A stretch of 64,000 nucleotides of DNA from the NCBI RefSeq assembly GCF_018863395.1, contig NZ_JAHKRR010000003.1, forward strand, positions 434,001 to 498,000, in the 5' to 3' direction. Both the position numbers and the translations under genes were made by a program. A model generated the notes under the pieces. It had not been told where the DNA came from. It did no database searches and saw only the letters and a list, made by a program, of their open reading frames with translations. Numbering within the stretch: position 1 is the stretch's first letter; every line of letters begins with the position of its first letter. This document shows positions 27,129-36,434 of this stretch, one piece after another. This DNA is from Sinomicrobium weinanense. GTDB taxonomy: Bacteria; Bacteroidota; Bacteroidia; Flavobacteriales; Flavobacteriaceae.

Positions 27129-27758
27129 TTATTTGCCGTTAAAGGTGTTCATCGTAAGCTGCACCCCTGCCAGGGCAAACGACCTTATAAGTTCACAGGC
27201 CTTTTTCAGGCGTTCGGGAAGGGCGTTGTTCTCTTCTTCGTCCCATTCGCCCAGAACGTAATCTATTTGTTTTCCCTTTGAAAACTCCGCGCCGACCCCG
27301 AAACGGAACCTGTTGTATTTTGTAGTATTCAGGCAGGCCTGTACGTCTTTCAATCCGTTGTGTCCGCCATCGCTCCCCTTGGTCTTTAACCGGATTGTAC
27401 CGAAAGGAAGATTGATATCATCGGTAACGACCAGCACATTTTCCAGGGGTATTTTCTCTTTGTCCATCCAGTATTTCACGGCCTTTCCACTCAGGTTCAT
27501 GTAAGTACTGGGTTTTAACAGTATAAGGTTCCTCCCTTTTACCTTGCACACACATTTATCCCCGAGTTTTACGGTTTCAAAGCTCTGGGACTCTTCTTTT
27601 GCAAGGCTGTCCAGCACCCGGAAACCGATATTGTGACGGGTATTTTCATATGCTGCCCCGATATTGCCCAAACCTACTATTAAAAATTTTTTCATCGTGT
27701 CCTGTTCGTTTAGTACAGATGGCTTTCGTTTAAATAATGTTTTGACAAAAGAGATCAT
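27129..27758 (-). CDS. pth: Peptidyl-tRNA hydrolase
   Basis: Releases tRNA from peptidyl-tRNA that has dropped off ribosomes; 209 residues. Core motifs are KFLIVGLGNIG (24-34), the catalytic His42 in ENTRHNIGF, VTDDINLPFG and GSDGGHNGLK. An N-terminal extension of about 21 residues (MISFVKTLFKRKP) precedes the usual start at MKKFLIVGL. I recall similar extensions in related bacteria, so I keep the upstream ATG, but residue 22 is a possible start. It lies downstream of rplY on the same strand, separated by a strong terminator hairpin. Confidence 0.93.
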   Translation of the reverse strand: MISFVKTLFKRKPSVLNEQDTMKKFLIVGLGNIGAAYENTRHNIGFRVLDSLAKEESQSFETVKLGDKCVCKVKGRNLILLKPSTYMNLSGKAVKYWMDKEKIPLENVLVVTDDINLPFGTIRLKTKGSDGGHNGLKDVQACLNTTKYNRFRFGVGAEFSKGKQIDYVLGEWDEEENNALPERLKKACELIRSFALAGVQLTMNTFNGK

Positions 27759-27805
27759 TTTTACCGTAAATACTATAACTCAAAATGAGTTCAGTGGGTA
27801 AAAAT

Positions 27806-27838
27806 AAAAAACATCCCGACAAAGGCCGGGATGTTTTT
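27806..27838. terminator. Intrinsic terminator after rplY
   Basis: Hairpin AAAACATCCCG / CGGGATGTTTT with T tract on one side and A tract on the other, so it works in either direction. It lies 20 bp beyond the rplY stop. Confidence 0.85.
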
Positions 27839-27858
27839 CTGAAAAATATGAAATATCA

Positions 27859-28470
27859 TTATCTGTCTGCAGGAGCTTTTTCCTCTTTTTCTGCTTTTGC
27901 CGCATCCTGGGCAGCTTTCATAGCCGCACGCGAAACCCTTACCTGGCAAACCACGGTATTGTCCGGGTGTACTATTTTATAATCTTCATTGCCAAGGGCT
28001 GTTACATAGAGCTTGTTCCCTATTTCCAGACCGGAAACATTTGCTACGATATAATCCGGCAGGTTAGCAGGCAGTGCTTTTACTTTCAGCTTGCGCTTGG
28101 TAAGGCGAAGTACCCCACCTTTGATAACACCGGGAGCACTTCCTTCGATTTTTACAGGGATCTCCAGTGTTACTTCCCTATCGTCATACAACTGATAGAA
28201 ATCGATGTGAAGGATTTCATCAGTAACCGGGTGAAACTGGATATCCTGCAGGGTAGCATTGAATTTCTCCCCGTTTTCCAGGTCAATCACTACGGTGTGT
28301 ACATCCGGAGTGTAAACCAGTTTGCTGAATGCAAGTTCATCTGCTGAAAAGTGTAATGGCTTATCTCCTCCGTATAGTACGCAAGGAACCTTTCCAGCAT
28401 TACGTAAGGCCCTGGTCGCTGCCTTGCCCACGCTTTCTCTTTGAGATCCTTTGATTGTAATTGACTTCAT
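27859..28470 (-). CDS. rplY: 50S ribosomal protein L25 / Ctc form
   Basis: 5S rRNA-binding protein of 203 residues. The N-terminal L25 domain ([22 protein letters not shown], then [10 protein letters not shown]) is followed by the CTC/TL5 beta domain typical of the long form ([33 protein letters not shown]) and a charged Lys/Ala/Glu tail. The length matches the long form. It lies after prs on the same strand, a conserved order in this family. Confidence 0.95.
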   Translation of the reverse strand: MKSITIKGSQRESVGKAATRALRNAGKVPCVLYGGDKPLHFSADELAFSKLVYTPDVHTVVIDLENGEKFNATLQDIQFHPVTDEILHIDFYQLYDDREVTLEIPVKIEGSAPGVIKGGVLRLTKRKLKVKALPANLPDYIVANVSGLEIGNKLYVTALGNEDYKIVHPDNTVVCQVRVSRAAMKAAQDAAKAEKEEKAPADR

Positions 28471-28526
28471 TATATATAACTATTAAAATATTTCCGTTTA
28501 ATCCCCTAAACCTTGTTTCCCTGTTC

Positions 28527-29468
28527 CTACATGAGGAACTTGGAACTGATAGAGGTGTTGTGGTGTACTCTGTGCATCACATCGGCGAACAGGTCGGCAC
28601 AGGTCAGCACTTTTATTTTGGGGCTTTCTTTCCTCAGCGGAATGGAATCGGTAACGATCAGTTCTTCCAGCCTGGAATTTTCTATTCTTTCGTATGCATT
28701 ACCCGAAAGCAGAGCGTGGGTGGTAATAGCCCTTACGCTTATAGCACCCCTTTCTATCATAAGGTCTGCCGCCTTGGTCAGCGTACCTGCTGTATCTACC
28801 ATATCATCTACCAGGACCACATTTTTGCCTTCCACATCGCCTATGAGCTCCATATGGTCAATGATATTGGCTTTTTTTCGTTGTTTATAGCAGATCACTA
28901 CCTCGCTTTCAAGGAACTTGGAATAGGCATAAGCTCTTTTGGAGCCTCCCATATCGGGAGAAGCTATCGTCAGTTTATCCAGTTTAAGCGATTCCAGATA
29001 GGGCAAAAATATAGTGGACGCAAACAAATGGTCAACCGGTTTTTCAAAAAAGCCCTGTATCTGATCGGCATGCAGGTCCATCGTTATGATCCTTGTGGCC
29101 CCTGCGGTCTCCAACAATTTGGCTACCAGTTTTGCCCCTATGGGCACCCTGGGTTTGTCTTTGCGGTCCTGCCTGGCCCATCCGAAGTATGGCAATACTG
29201 CGGTGATGTGCCTTGCCGAAGCCCTTTTTGCAGCATCTAGCATCAACAGCATCTCCATGAGGTTTTCCGTACCTGGGTTCGTGGAACCTATGATGAATAT
29301 CCTCGATCCTCTTATGGACTCTTCAAAAGACGGTTGAAATTCTCCGTCGCTGTATTTAGAGAACGTTACACTTCCTAATTTTGCCCCGAAAGATTTTGCA
29401 ATTTTTTTCGCAAGCCCCATGCTTTGCTCACATGCAAAAATCTTGGGTTCAGGCATTGTATAAGACAT
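28527..29468 (-). CDS. prs: Ribose-phosphate pyrophosphokinase
   Basis: Makes PRPP from ribose 5-phosphate and ATP for nucleotide, His and Trp synthesis; cytoplasmic, 313 residues. Diagnostic motifs are the PRPP-binding VVLVDDMVDTAGTL, the flexible-loop region, GSTNPGTENLMEML, and MDLHADQIQGFF with the conserved HADQIQGFF. Its own TAAATTTG promoter box lies about 50 bp upstream. Confidence 0.97.
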   Translation of the reverse strand: MSYTMPEPKIFACEQSMGLAKKIAKSFGAKLGSVTFSKYSDGEFQPSFEESIRGSRIFIIGSTNPGTENLMEMLLMLDAAKRASARHITAVLPYFGWARQDRKDKPRVPIGAKLVAKLLETAGATRIITMDLHADQIQGFFEKPVDHLFASTIFLPYLESLKLDKLTIASPDMGGSKRAYAYSKFLESEVVICYKQRKKANIIDHMELIGDVEGKNVVLVDDMVDTAGTLTKAADLMIERGAISVRAITTHALLSGNAYERIENSRLEELIVTDSIPLRKESPKIKVLTCADLFADVMHRVHHNTSISSKFLM

Positions 29469-29517
29469 TATTATGGTGTTGTTTTTAGTAGTTTATGTCC
29501 TGTTTCCAAATGAGGTG

Positions 29518-29525
29518 CAAATTTA
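29518..29525 (-). promoter_or_regulatory. Putative -7 box for prs
   Basis: TAAATTTG on the minus strand fits TAnnTTTG, with about 50 bp to the start codon. Confidence 0.55.
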
Positions 29526-29572
29526 GAAATTATTTTGACATGCGCACTTTTTATTTGCCTTTTTATTGATTT

Positions 29573-29641
29573 ACACGGGTATACGGGTGCGCGGGTATTC
29601 GAGTAAGAATAACCCGTACACTCATACACCCGAACACCCGT
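29573..29641. repeat. Word-palindrome, CGGGTATTCGGGTA family, after sufS
   Basis: The left arm is ACACGGGTATACGGGTGC, then GCGGGTATTCGAGT. The right arm is AACCCGTACACTCATACACC, then CGAACACCCGT. It starts 3 bp beyond the sufS stop and may act as a terminator-like hairpin for the suf operon. Confidence 0.75.
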
Positions 29642-29644
29642 TTA

Positions 29645-30886
29645 TCAGCCCAGCATTGCTTTGGCTTTTTTCACAGCAGCCACAAGGGCATCGATCTCTT
29701 CCTTAGTGTTGTAGAATGCAAAACTGGCTCTTACAGTACCCGGGATCTTGTAATAATCCATAATGGGTTGTGCACAATGATGGCCTGTACGCACTGCAAT
29801 TCCCAGTTTGTCGACTATGGTACCTATATCGTACGGATGGATCCCTTCCAGATTAAAGGAAATCACCGAGGTTTTGTGTTTTGAGGTCCCGTAGATCTTC
29901 AGCCCTTCAACCTTCAGGAGTTCCTTTGTAGCGTAGGCCAGCAGTTCGTGTTCGTATTCCTCGATATTTTCGAAGCCTATACCGTTGAGATAATCTACGG
30001 CCACACCAAAAACAATACCACCGCAAATATTTGGAGTTCCGGCTTCAAATTTGTGAGGCAAACCGGCATAGGTGGTTTTCTCGAAGGTCACTTCGGCGAT
30101 CATTTCACCGCCTCCCTGATAGGGCGGGAGTTCGTTCAGCCACTTTTCCTTGCCGTAGAGCACCCCGATCCCGGTAGGACCACACATCTTATGGGCCGAA
30201 GCCACATAAAAATCTACATCCAGTGCCTGTACGTCGGGTTTTATATGCGGACAGGCCTGCGCTCCGTCCACCAGGACGGCAGCACCGGCACGATGCGCCT
30301 TTTCTATAATCTCTTCGATCGGGTTTATGGTCCCCAGGGCATTGGAAATATGGTTACAGAACACCAGCCTGGTCTTTTCGGAGAGCAGTTCTTCATAGGC
30401 ATCCATCAACAACTCTCCTTCGGTGTTCATGGGAATTACCCTGAGTATGGCCCCGGTCTTCTCGCACAGCATCTGCCACGGAACTATATTGGAATGATGC
30501 TCCATAGCAGATACAATAACTTCATCGCCCTTTTTCAGGAAAGAAGCAAAACCGTTGGCCACCAGGTTAATACCATGTGTGGTCCCGGAGGTAAAGATCA
30601 TTTCGTGCGCTTTGGCCGCGTTGAAGTGTTTTTGCAGCTTTATCCGTGATTTTTCATAGGCATCGGTAGCTTCCTGCGACAGGGTATGCACTCCCCGATG
30701 GATATTGGCATTGTACCGGGAATAATAATCCACAATAGCATCGATGACCACTTTCGGCGTCTGGGAGGTCGCCGCATTGTCAAAATATACCAAAGGGTTT
30801 CCGTTTACCTGTCGCTGCAGGATGGGAAAATCTTTTCGTATTTTCTCTACGTCAAAAGGTGTGGTATGTGTTGATGTTGTGGTCAT
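29645..30886 (-). CDS. sufS: SufS-type cysteine desulfurase
   Basis: PLP enzyme of 413 residues that mobilises sulfur from cysteine for Fe-S assembly. The start is set at MTTTSTHTTPFDVEKIRKDFP. The frame continues 34 codons upstream through a palindrome and is not real coding there. The PLP lysine is in VASAHKMCGPTG, and the catalytic Cys is in the group II motif RTGHHCAQP, with GVHTLSQEATDAYE typical of SufS. It is the last gene of the suf run; a SufE partner is not in the window. Confidence 0.95.
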   Translation of the reverse strand: MTTTSTHTTPFDVEKIRKDFPILQRQVNGNPLVYFDNAATSQTPKVVIDAIVDYYSRYNANIHRGVHTLSQEATDAYEKSRIKLQKHFNAAKAHEMIFTSGTTHGINLVANGFASFLKKGDEVIVSAMEHHSNIVPWQMLCEKTGAILRVIPMNTEGELLMDAYEELLSEKTRLVFCNHISNALGTINPIEEIIEKAHRAGAAVLVDGAQACPHIKPDVQALDVDFYVASAHKMCGPTGIGVLYGKEKWLNELPPYQGGGEMIAEVTFEKTTYAGLPHKFEAGTPNICGGIVFGVAVDYLNGIGFENIEEYEHELLAYATKELLKVEGLKIYGTSKHKTSVISFNLEGIHPYDIGTIVDKLGIAVRTGHHCAQPIMDYYKIPGTVRASFAFYNTKEEIDALVAAVKKAKAMLG

Positions 30887-30899
30887 GTTACTAGGTGTT

Positions 30900-30973
30900 C
30901 GGGTATTCGGGTACACGGGTGTGCGGGTATTCGTTTCATCACATACCCGCACACCCGTGTACCCGAATACTCG
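30900..30973. repeat. Near-perfect 31-bp-arm palindrome between sufD and sufS
   Basis: Arms 30900-30930 and 30943-30973 are made of CGGGTATTCGGGTA and CACGGGTGTGCGGGTAT words, with one mismatch and a 12-nt loop. It occupies the whole gap between the sufD stop and the sufS start. Confidence 0.9.
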
Positions 30974-30977
30974 TTTA

Positions 30978-32297
30978 TTACAATTCAAAACCGAGATTAA
31001 CCCCGAGTTTTTTAGCTATGAGTTTATTGATACGCGCTTTTACTTCCGGTATTTTTACGCTTTCCAGCACGTTGTTGGCAAAGGCATACATGAGCAATGC
31101 CTTGGCTTCTTTCGCAGGGATCCCCCTGGAGCGCAGGTAAAAGAGAGCATCTTCATCCAGCTGCCCTACGGTACAACCGTGCGAACACTTTACATCATCG
31201 GCAAAGATCTCGAGCTGGGGCTTGGTGTTTATCGTAGCCTTGTCGTCCAGCAAAATGTTATTGTTTTGCTGGAAAGCATTGGTTTTCTGTGCTTCTTTCT
31301 CCACAATGACTTTACCGTTGAACACGCCTGTACTTCTGTCGCCGAAGATCCCTTTGTAATCCTGGTGGCTCTCACAATTGGGATACGCATGGTTTACCAG
31401 GGTATGATGGTCTACGTGCTGTTTATCCCCTATGATGGTTATTCCTTTTAATGTTGAGTCCAGGTGTTCGTCCTTGTGGTAAAAATTGAGATTGTTACGT
31501 GTAAGATTCCCCCCAAGTGAAAAGGTATGCACGAAAGCATGACTGTTCCTCTTCTGGGAGATATAGGTATTGTCTATAAGTGACGCAGACTGTTTGTCGT
31601 TCTGTATCTTGTAATAATCCACTATTGCCTGTTTATTGGCAAATATCTCAGTCACGGAATTGGTAAGTACCGGGTTGTCCGTGAGACTTTGGTGGCGTTC
31701 GATGATCTGTACGTGTGCATTTTCACCAACAACGATCAGGTTCCTCGGTTGAAGCATGAGCGCGGGCTCTTTCCCCGTAGAAAAATGAAGGATCTGAATA
31801 GGTTTATCCACCACTTTCCCCTTGGGAATATTGATAAAGGCACCTTCTTTAAGGAATGCCGTATTCAGTGCGGTAAGGCTGTCTTCTGTATTGGCCACCT
31901 TATTGAAATAGTTCTCTATGATGATCCTGTATTTGGGCTTGCTCAGGGCAGAACTCATCAGGCATACATCCAGTCCGTCATGCGACGTGGCAGACAGGTT
32001 AGAGCTGTACCTTCCGTCTACAAAAGCGATCTTGTACGAATCGATCTCGTGAATGAAATACCTCATTACGTCCTTGAACTCCAAGCCTGTATCTCCCTTG
32101 GGGTACAGATTGTAATTCTGCTTCAGGACAGCATTTAGCGAAGTGTATTTCCATGCTTCTTCTTTCTTTGTGGGAAATCCCTTTTTGTCGAACTTCTTAA
32201 TGGCATCCGAGCAAATATCGTGTATGGGCGAATGTACATCCAGCCCGTTGCCTTCATACGCGAAGAAAGAAGAAACCAATTTATCTTTTAATTCCAT
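30978..32297 (-). CDS. sufD: Fe-S cluster assembly scaffold protein SufD
   Basis: SufB/SufD-fold protein of 439 residues that forms the SufBC2D scaffold with SufB and SufC. An N-terminal helical region is followed by the right-handed parallel beta-helix core, with LNFYHKDEHLDSTLKG and the terminal signature KCSHGCTVGQLDEDALFYLRSRGIP, which is typical of SufD. Co-directional with sufC (130 bp gap) and sufS. Confidence 0.95.
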   Translation of the reverse strand: MELKDKLVSSFFAYEGNGLDVHSPIHDICSDAIKKFDKKGFPTKKEEAWKYTSLNAVLKQNYNLYPKGDTGLEFKDVMRYFIHEIDSYKIAFVDGRYSSNLSATSHDGLDVCLMSSALSKPKYRIIIENYFNKVANTEDSLTALNTAFLKEGAFINIPKGKVVDKPIQILHFSTGKEPALMLQPRNLIVVGENAHVQIIERHQSLTDNPVLTNSVTEIFANKQAIVDYYKIQNDKQSASLIDNTYISQKRNSHAFVHTFSLGGNLTRNNLNFYHKDEHLDSTLKGITIIGDKQHVDHHTLVNHAYPNCESHQDYKGIFGDRSTGVFNGKVIVEKEAQKTNAFQQNNNILLDDKATINTKPQLEIFADDVKCSHGCTVGQLDEDALFYLRSRGIPAKEAKALLMYAFANNVLESVKIPEVKARINKLIAKKLGVNLGFEL

Positions 32298-32302
32298 TAT
32301 TC

Positions 32303-32430
32303 TTTGTTTCTGTTGTTTCTGGTTTTTACCAACCTGAAACTCTTTTTTGTTTCTGTTGTTTCTTGTTTCTGTGGTTTCTGGTTTATTGTCTTGCTAACCT
32401 GAAACTTGAAACTAGAGAAACCTGAAACTA
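32303..32430. repeat. Word repeat of TTTCTG and CTGAAAC units between sufC and sufD
   Basis: The left part repeats TTGTTTCTGTTGTTTCTGG and TTCTTGTTTCTGTGG. The right part holds CCTGAAAC at least three times. T/G-rich words come first and A/C-rich words second, as in the other palindromes. Confidence 0.65.
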
Positions 32431-33183
32431 ATTACTAACTTTTTCCTGTTTTATCCAGTCATATCCTTTCTCTTCCAGTTCATGGGCCAGTTCGGCACCT
32501 CCGGATTTTACGATCTTTCCGTCCAGTAATACGTGTACGAAATCCGGAATGATGTAGTCCAGCAACCTTTGATAGTGCGTGATCAATACTACGGCATTGT
32601 CTTTGGACCGTAAACGGTTTACCCCGTTGGCTACAATGCGGAGGGCATCTATATCCAGTCCGGAGTCGGTTTCGTCAAGGATGGCCAGTCTGGGTTCGAG
32701 CATGGCCATCTGGAAGATCTCATTCCGTTTCTTTTCTCCTCCGGAAAAGCCTTCGTTGAGAGAGCGGGACAGGAACTTCCGGTCTATTTCCAGCAGCTCA
32801 GACTTTTCCCTGATCTTTTTCAGCATTTCACTGGCGGGCATCTCTTCCAGGCCCTGGGCCTTACGGGTTTCGTTGATAGCGGTTTTCATAAAGTTGGTCA
32901 CCGATACGCCCGGGATCTCCACAGGATACTGGAACGACAGGAAAATCCCCTTATGCGCCCTTTCCTCGGGCGAAAGTTCGTCAAGGTCCTCTCCTTCGAA
33001 AACAATATTGCCTTCGGTAACCTCAAATTCCTCTTTTCCGGCTATAACGGATGACAACGTACTCTTACCGGACCCATTAGGCCCCATAATAGCGTGTATC
33101 TCCCCGGCATTGACCTCTATACCTATACCTTTTAATATCTCCTTGCCTTCTACTCCGGCATGTAAGTTGTTTATTTTTAGCAT
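32428..33183 (-). CDS. sufC: Fe-S assembly ATPase SufC
   Basis: ABC-type ATPase of 251 residues driving SufBC2D. Walker A is GPNGSGKST (34-42), the Q-loop region is LSFQYPVEIPGV, the ABC signature is FSGGEKKRNE, and Walker B is LAILDETDSGLD, with ITHYQRLLDYI after it, all typical of SufC. It follows sufB by 136 bp. Confidence 0.97.
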   Translation of the reverse strand: MLKINNLHAGVEGKEILKGIGIEVNAGEIHAIMGPNGSGKSTLSSVIAGKEEFEVTEGNIVFEGEDLDELSPEERAHKGIFLSFQYPVEIPGVSVTNFMKTAINETRKAQGLEEMPASEMLKKIREKSELLEIDRKFLSRSLNEGFSGGEKKRNEIFQMAMLEPRLAILDETDSGLDIDALRIVANGVNRLRSKDNAVVLITHYQRLLDYIIPDFVHVLLDGKIVKSGGAELAHELEEKGYDWIKQEKVSN

Positions 33184-33204
33184 TTCTAATTAAAATTTAA
33201 AATC

Positions 33205-33257
33205 GGACACCTGTATCCCGTATCGCCGTACCGGAGCCGGGATATCCGGTTATCAGA
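33205..33257. repeat. Short C/G-rich imperfect palindrome between sufB and sufC
   Basis: CCCGTATCGCCGTACCGG followed by AGCCGGGATATCCGG. It shares the CCGTA/TATCCGG words with 8541-8610 but is shorter and less regular. Confidence 0.4.
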
Positions 33258-33319
33258 CTTTTGCATTACTACTCATCGGCTGTATTCCAAAAAAATATAT
33301 GGTGATTTTTTTAAGACTG

Positions 33320-34765
33320 TTATCCTACGGACCCTTCCAGGGATATTTCCAGCAGTTTCTGTGCTTCCACCGCAAATTCCATCGGCAGTTTATTGAGCAC
33401 TTCCTTACTGAAGCCGTTTACGATCAGTGCTATGGCTTTTTCGGTGTCTATACCCCGCTGGTTACAATAAAATATCTGGTCTTCCCCGATCTTGGAAGTG
33501 GTTGCTTCGTGTTCTATCTGGGCTGTCTTGTTTTTGGCTTCTATGTACGGGAAGGTATGCGCCCCGCAATTGTTGCCCATCAGCAGGGAATCGCACTGCG
33601 AAAAGTTTCTTGCATTTTCCGCCCTGCTGTTTACCTGCACCAGTCCGCGATAACTGTTCTGTGACTTCCCGGCAGAAATACCTTTAGAGATGATCGTACT
33701 TTTGGTATTTTTCCCGAGATGTATCATTTTGGTCCCGGTATCGGCCTGCTGATAATTATTGGTTACGGCAATGGAATAGAATTCTCCCACCGAATTGTCT
33801 CCTTTCAGCACACAACTGGGATATTTCCAGGTTATGGCACTACCGGTCTCTACTTGTGTCCAGGATATCTTGGCATTGGTTTCGCAAAGCCCCCTTTTGG
33901 TCACGAAGTTGTACACCCCGCCTTTGCCGTCTTTTCCACCAGGGAACCAGTTCTGTACGGTAGAGTATTTGATCTCGGCATCATCGAGGGCAATCAGTTC
34001 CACTACGGCTGCGTGGAGCTGGTTTTCGTCACGCATCGGAGCGGTACATCCTTCCAGGTAGCTCACATAGCTGCCTTTATCGGCAATGACCAGGGTCCGT
34101 TCGAACTGCCCGGTTCCGGCTTCGTTGATCCGGAAATATGTAGACAACTCCATGGGACATCTCACCCCTTTGGGGATATAGCAAAACGATCCGTCGGAGA
34201 ACACTGCCGAATTCAGCGCCGCATAAAAATTATCTTTCTGAGGCACCACAGAGCCGATATATTTCTTTACCAGTTCCGGATGTTCTTTGATGGCTTCACT
34301 GATGGAACAGAAAATAATGCCTTTTTCGGCCAGGGTTTTCTTAAATGTGGTAGCTACCGAAACGGAGTCCATAACCACATCAATGGCCACTCCTGCCAGC
34401 TTTTTCTGTTCGTCCAGGGATATCCCCAATTTATTGAAGGTCTCGAGCAATTCCGGGTCTACTTCATCCAGGCTGTTGTATTTGTCCTTTTTCTTGGGTG
34501 CGGAGTAATAGCTGATATTCTGGAAATCGGGTTTTTTATAGGTGACATTCGCCCATTCCGGCTCAATCATCTGCTCCCAGGCCCGGAAGGCTTCCACCCT
34601 CCATTCAGTCATCCATTCGGGTTCTTCCTTCTTTCTGGAAATAGCCCTTACGATGTCTTCATTCAACCCCACGGGAAATGTATCCGACTCTATGTCAGTA
34701 TAGAAACCATACTCGTATTCTTTGGTTTCGAGTTCTTTTTTTAATTCTTCTTCAGTATATCCCAT
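33320..34765 (-). CDS. sufB: Fe-S cluster assembly protein SufB
   Basis: Scaffold subunit of 481 residues carrying the nascent cluster in SufBC2D. Family signatures include [82 protein letters not shown] and the C-terminal [19 protein letters not shown]. The length is normal. It lies 54 bp after the sufA-like gene. Confidence 0.97.
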   Translation of the reverse strand: MGYTEEELKKELETKEYEYGFYTDIESDTFPVGLNEDIVRAISRKKEEPEWMTEWRVEAFRAWEQMIEPEWANVTYKKPDFQNISYYSAPKKKDKYNSLDEVDPELLETFNKLGISLDEQKKLAGVAIDVVMDSVSVATTFKKTLAEKGIIFCSISEAIKEHPELVKKYIGSVVPQKDNFYAALNSAVFSDGSFCYIPKGVRCPMELSTYFRINEAGTGQFERTLVIADKGSYVSYLEGCTAPMRDENQLHAAVVELIALDDAEIKYSTVQNWFPGGKDGKGGVYNFVTKRGLCETNAKISWTQVETGSAITWKYPSCVLKGDNSVGEFYSIAVTNNYQQADTGTKMIHLGKNTKSTIISKGISAGKSQNSYRGLVQVNSRAENARNFSQCDSLLMGNNCGAHTFPYIEAKNKTAQIEHEATTSKIGEDQIFYCNQRGIDTEKAIALIVNGFSKEVLNKLPMEFAVEAQKLLEISLEGSVG

Positions 34766-34819
34766 CCTTTAAATTTCATACGATTAACATTCGTCCTGCC
34801 ATATGCAACAAAGAACTCT

Positions 34820-35149
34820 CTATAACGAGAAACTCTCCCCGCATCCGCAGGTTCGCTGTGCATTCGGGTTGTTAAACACAAATCCTTTTCCATTCAGCCC
34901 CCCCGAATATTCCAATATAGTCCCTACCAGGTACAAAAAACTCTTTTTATCTACCAGGATACGCACTGTATTATCTTCAAACACCTTATCATTTTCATTC
35001 TGAAGTTTATCGAACTTCAACTCATAAGATAAACCGCTGCATCCGCCGCTTTTAACGCCGACGCGTACAAAGTCGTTTGAAGCGTCATAACCTTCTTCGG
35101 TCATGAGCTCCACAACCTTTCGTCTCGCTGTATCTGAAACTTTTATCAT
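34820..35149 (-). CDS. sufA: A-type Fe-S carrier (SufA/IscA family)
   Basis: HesB/IscA-fold protein of 109 residues that carries Fe-S clusters from SufBC2D to targets. The three cluster ligands are Cys37 (KSGGCSGLSY), Cys101 and Cys103 (TCGCGESFSL). The start is set at MIKVSDTARRKV; the longer frame runs into the leader. As first gene of the suf run it has a TATCTTTG box about 35 bp upstream. It could equally be called ErpA/IscA-like; the operon position favours SufA. Confidence 0.92.
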   Translation of the reverse strand: MIKVSDTARRKVVELMTEEGYDASNDFVRVGVKSGGCSGLSYELKFDKLQNENDKVFEDNTVRILVDKKSFLYLVGTILEYSGGLNGKGFVFNNPNAQRTCGCGESFSL

Positions 35150-35182
35150 GGTCTTATTATGGTTTGATCCTAAATTACAATG

Positions 35183-35190
35183 CAAAGATA
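35183..35190 (-). promoter_or_regulatory. Putative -7 box for the suf operon
   Basis: TATCTTTG on the minus strand fits TAnnTTTG. No IscR-type or Fur-type operator is recognisable around it. Confidence 0.55.
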
Positions 35191-35292
35191 GGAACTATAA
35201 TAGACTTAATAAACTATTTATGCAGCAATTACGTTAATAGCGGTATAAGGGAAATTTATTGCATAACCACTTAAAAAAGTGGTAAATCCACG

Positions 35293-35323
35293 TACCGGGA
35301 TCATTTTTTACCGATCCCCGGTA
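35293..35323. repeat. Short hairpin upstream of thiL
   Basis: TACCGGGATC (35293-35302) pairs with GATCCCCGGTA (35313-35323) with one bulge and a 10-nt loop. It lies before the thiL promoter box and shares CCGGTA words with the other palindromes. Confidence 0.5.
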
Positions 35324-35365
35324 TCAGACTACTATTACCCTTTAACAATATCTCTCAAAAACCGC

Positions 35366-35373
35366 TACCTTTG
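35366..35373 (+). promoter_or_regulatory. Putative -7 box for thiL, almost on the start codon
   Basis: TACCTTTG fits TAnnTTTG and ends only 4 bp before the ATG at 35378. Transcription would begin at or next to the start codon, giving a leaderless or near-leaderless mRNA. Confidence 0.5.
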
Positions 35374-35377
35374 CAAC

Positions 35378-36430
35378 ATGATAGAAGATAAAAACCCGCA
35401 ACGGACCTCCCTGTCCGAACTCGGTGAGTTCGGGCTTATAGAGCACCTTACCAAAGATTTTAGGATCACGCAAAAATCTACTGTAAAAGGCGTAGGAGAC
35501 GATGCTGCTGTCCTCGATTTCAAAAACAAAAAGGTAGTCGTTTCCAACGACCTCCTGGTTGAAGGCGTACATTTTGACCTGGCCTACATGCCGCTAAAGC
35601 ATTTGGGGTACAAGGCTGTTATGGTAAATTTATCGGATATCTATGCCATGAATGCCACGGCTACGCAAATTACCGTTTCCATCGCTGTTTCTAACCGCTT
35701 TCCCCTGGAAGCCATGGAAGAGCTCTATGCCGGGATTGCCCTGGCGTGTAAACTCTACAATGTAGATATGGTGGGGGGTGACACCACCTCTTCCAACAAA
35801 GGATTGCTTATTTCTGTCACTGCCATAGGCGAAGCCAAAGAAGAAGACCTGGTGTACCGCAACGGGGCGCAACCCAACGATCTCCTCGTAGTCACCGGCG
35901 ATATCGGCGGGGCTTATATGGGACTGCAGGTACTGGAACGTGAAAAAGAGGTATTCAAGGTCAACCCGAATAACCAGCCCGATCTTTCGATGTACACTTA
36001 TATCGTAGAAAGACAATTAAAGCCCGAAGCCCGGAAAGACATTCCGGAACTCCTCAGGGAACTCGGAGTAAAACCCACTTCCATGATCGACATTTCTGAC
36101 GGCCTTTCTTCGGAAGCCATCCATCTGTGCAAGGAATCGGGAGTAGGGTGTAACCTGTATGAAGACAAGATTCCACTCGATCCGCAGGTGATCTCTACCT
36201 GTGAGGAATTCGAGCTCAACAGCACCATGGTTGCCCTCAGTGGCGGAGAGGACTACGAATTGCTCCTCACCATCTCACAGGACGATTATCCGAAGGTCAA
36301 GGCCAATCCCCATCTGAGCATTATAGGCCACATCACCCCCGAAAGCGAAGGCATGCACCTTATTACGCGGGCAAACACAAAAATTCCCCTGAAGGCACGA
36401 GGGTGGAATGCCCTGAAAGAAGAAGAATAG
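35378..36430 (+). CDS. thiL: Thiamine-monophosphate kinase
   Basis: Phosphorylates thiamine monophosphate to thiamine diphosphate; 350 residues. The start is set at MIEDKNPQRTSLSELGEFGLIEHL because this is the normal family start and a promoter box lies directly before it. PurM-like ATP-grasp motifs are GVGDDAAVLD, VNLSDIYAMNA, VGGDTTSS, MIDISDGLSSEAIHL and ALSGGEDYELLLT. All metal-binding Asp residues are present. No TPP riboswitch is seen upstream. Confidence 0.95.
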   Translation: MIEDKNPQRTSLSELGEFGLIEHLTKDFRITQKSTVKGVGDDAAVLDFKNKKVVVSNDLLVEGVHFDLAYMPLKHLGYKAVMVNLSDIYAMNATATQITVSIAVSNRFPLEAMEELYAGIALACKLYNVDMVGGDTTSSNKGLLISVTAIGEAKEEDLVYRNGAQPNDLLVVTGDIGGAYMGLQVLEREKEVFKVNPNNQPDLSMYTYIVERQLKPEARKDIPELLRELGVKPTSMIDISDGLSSEAIHLCKESGVGCNLYEDKIPLDPQVISTCEEFELNSTMVALSGGEDYELLLTISQDDYPKVKANPHLSIIGHITPESEGMHLITRANTKIPLKARGWNALKEEE

Positions 36431-36434
36431 CCCG

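Noticed and set aside
29573-30973. CRISPR-like array from the repeated CGGGTA words
   Set aside because: Word copies are irregular, too short and arranged as palindromes without spacers; no cas genes nearby.
30887-30988. Upstream extension of the sufS frame by 34 codons
   Set aside because: The extension is translated palindrome made of repeated GYTGVRV / TRTPVYPNTRTP units; normal SufS starts at MTTTSTHTTPF.
33719-34744. 341-codon plus-strand frame antisense to sufB
   Set aside because: Shadow of sufB; composition is the mirror of the real gene and no domain is recognisable. The same holds for 4591-5685, 3603-4316, 21985-22785 and 58402-59334.
35279-35377. Upstream extension of the thiL frame
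   Set aside because: It contains a hairpin and the promoter box; family proteins start at the 35378 ATG.
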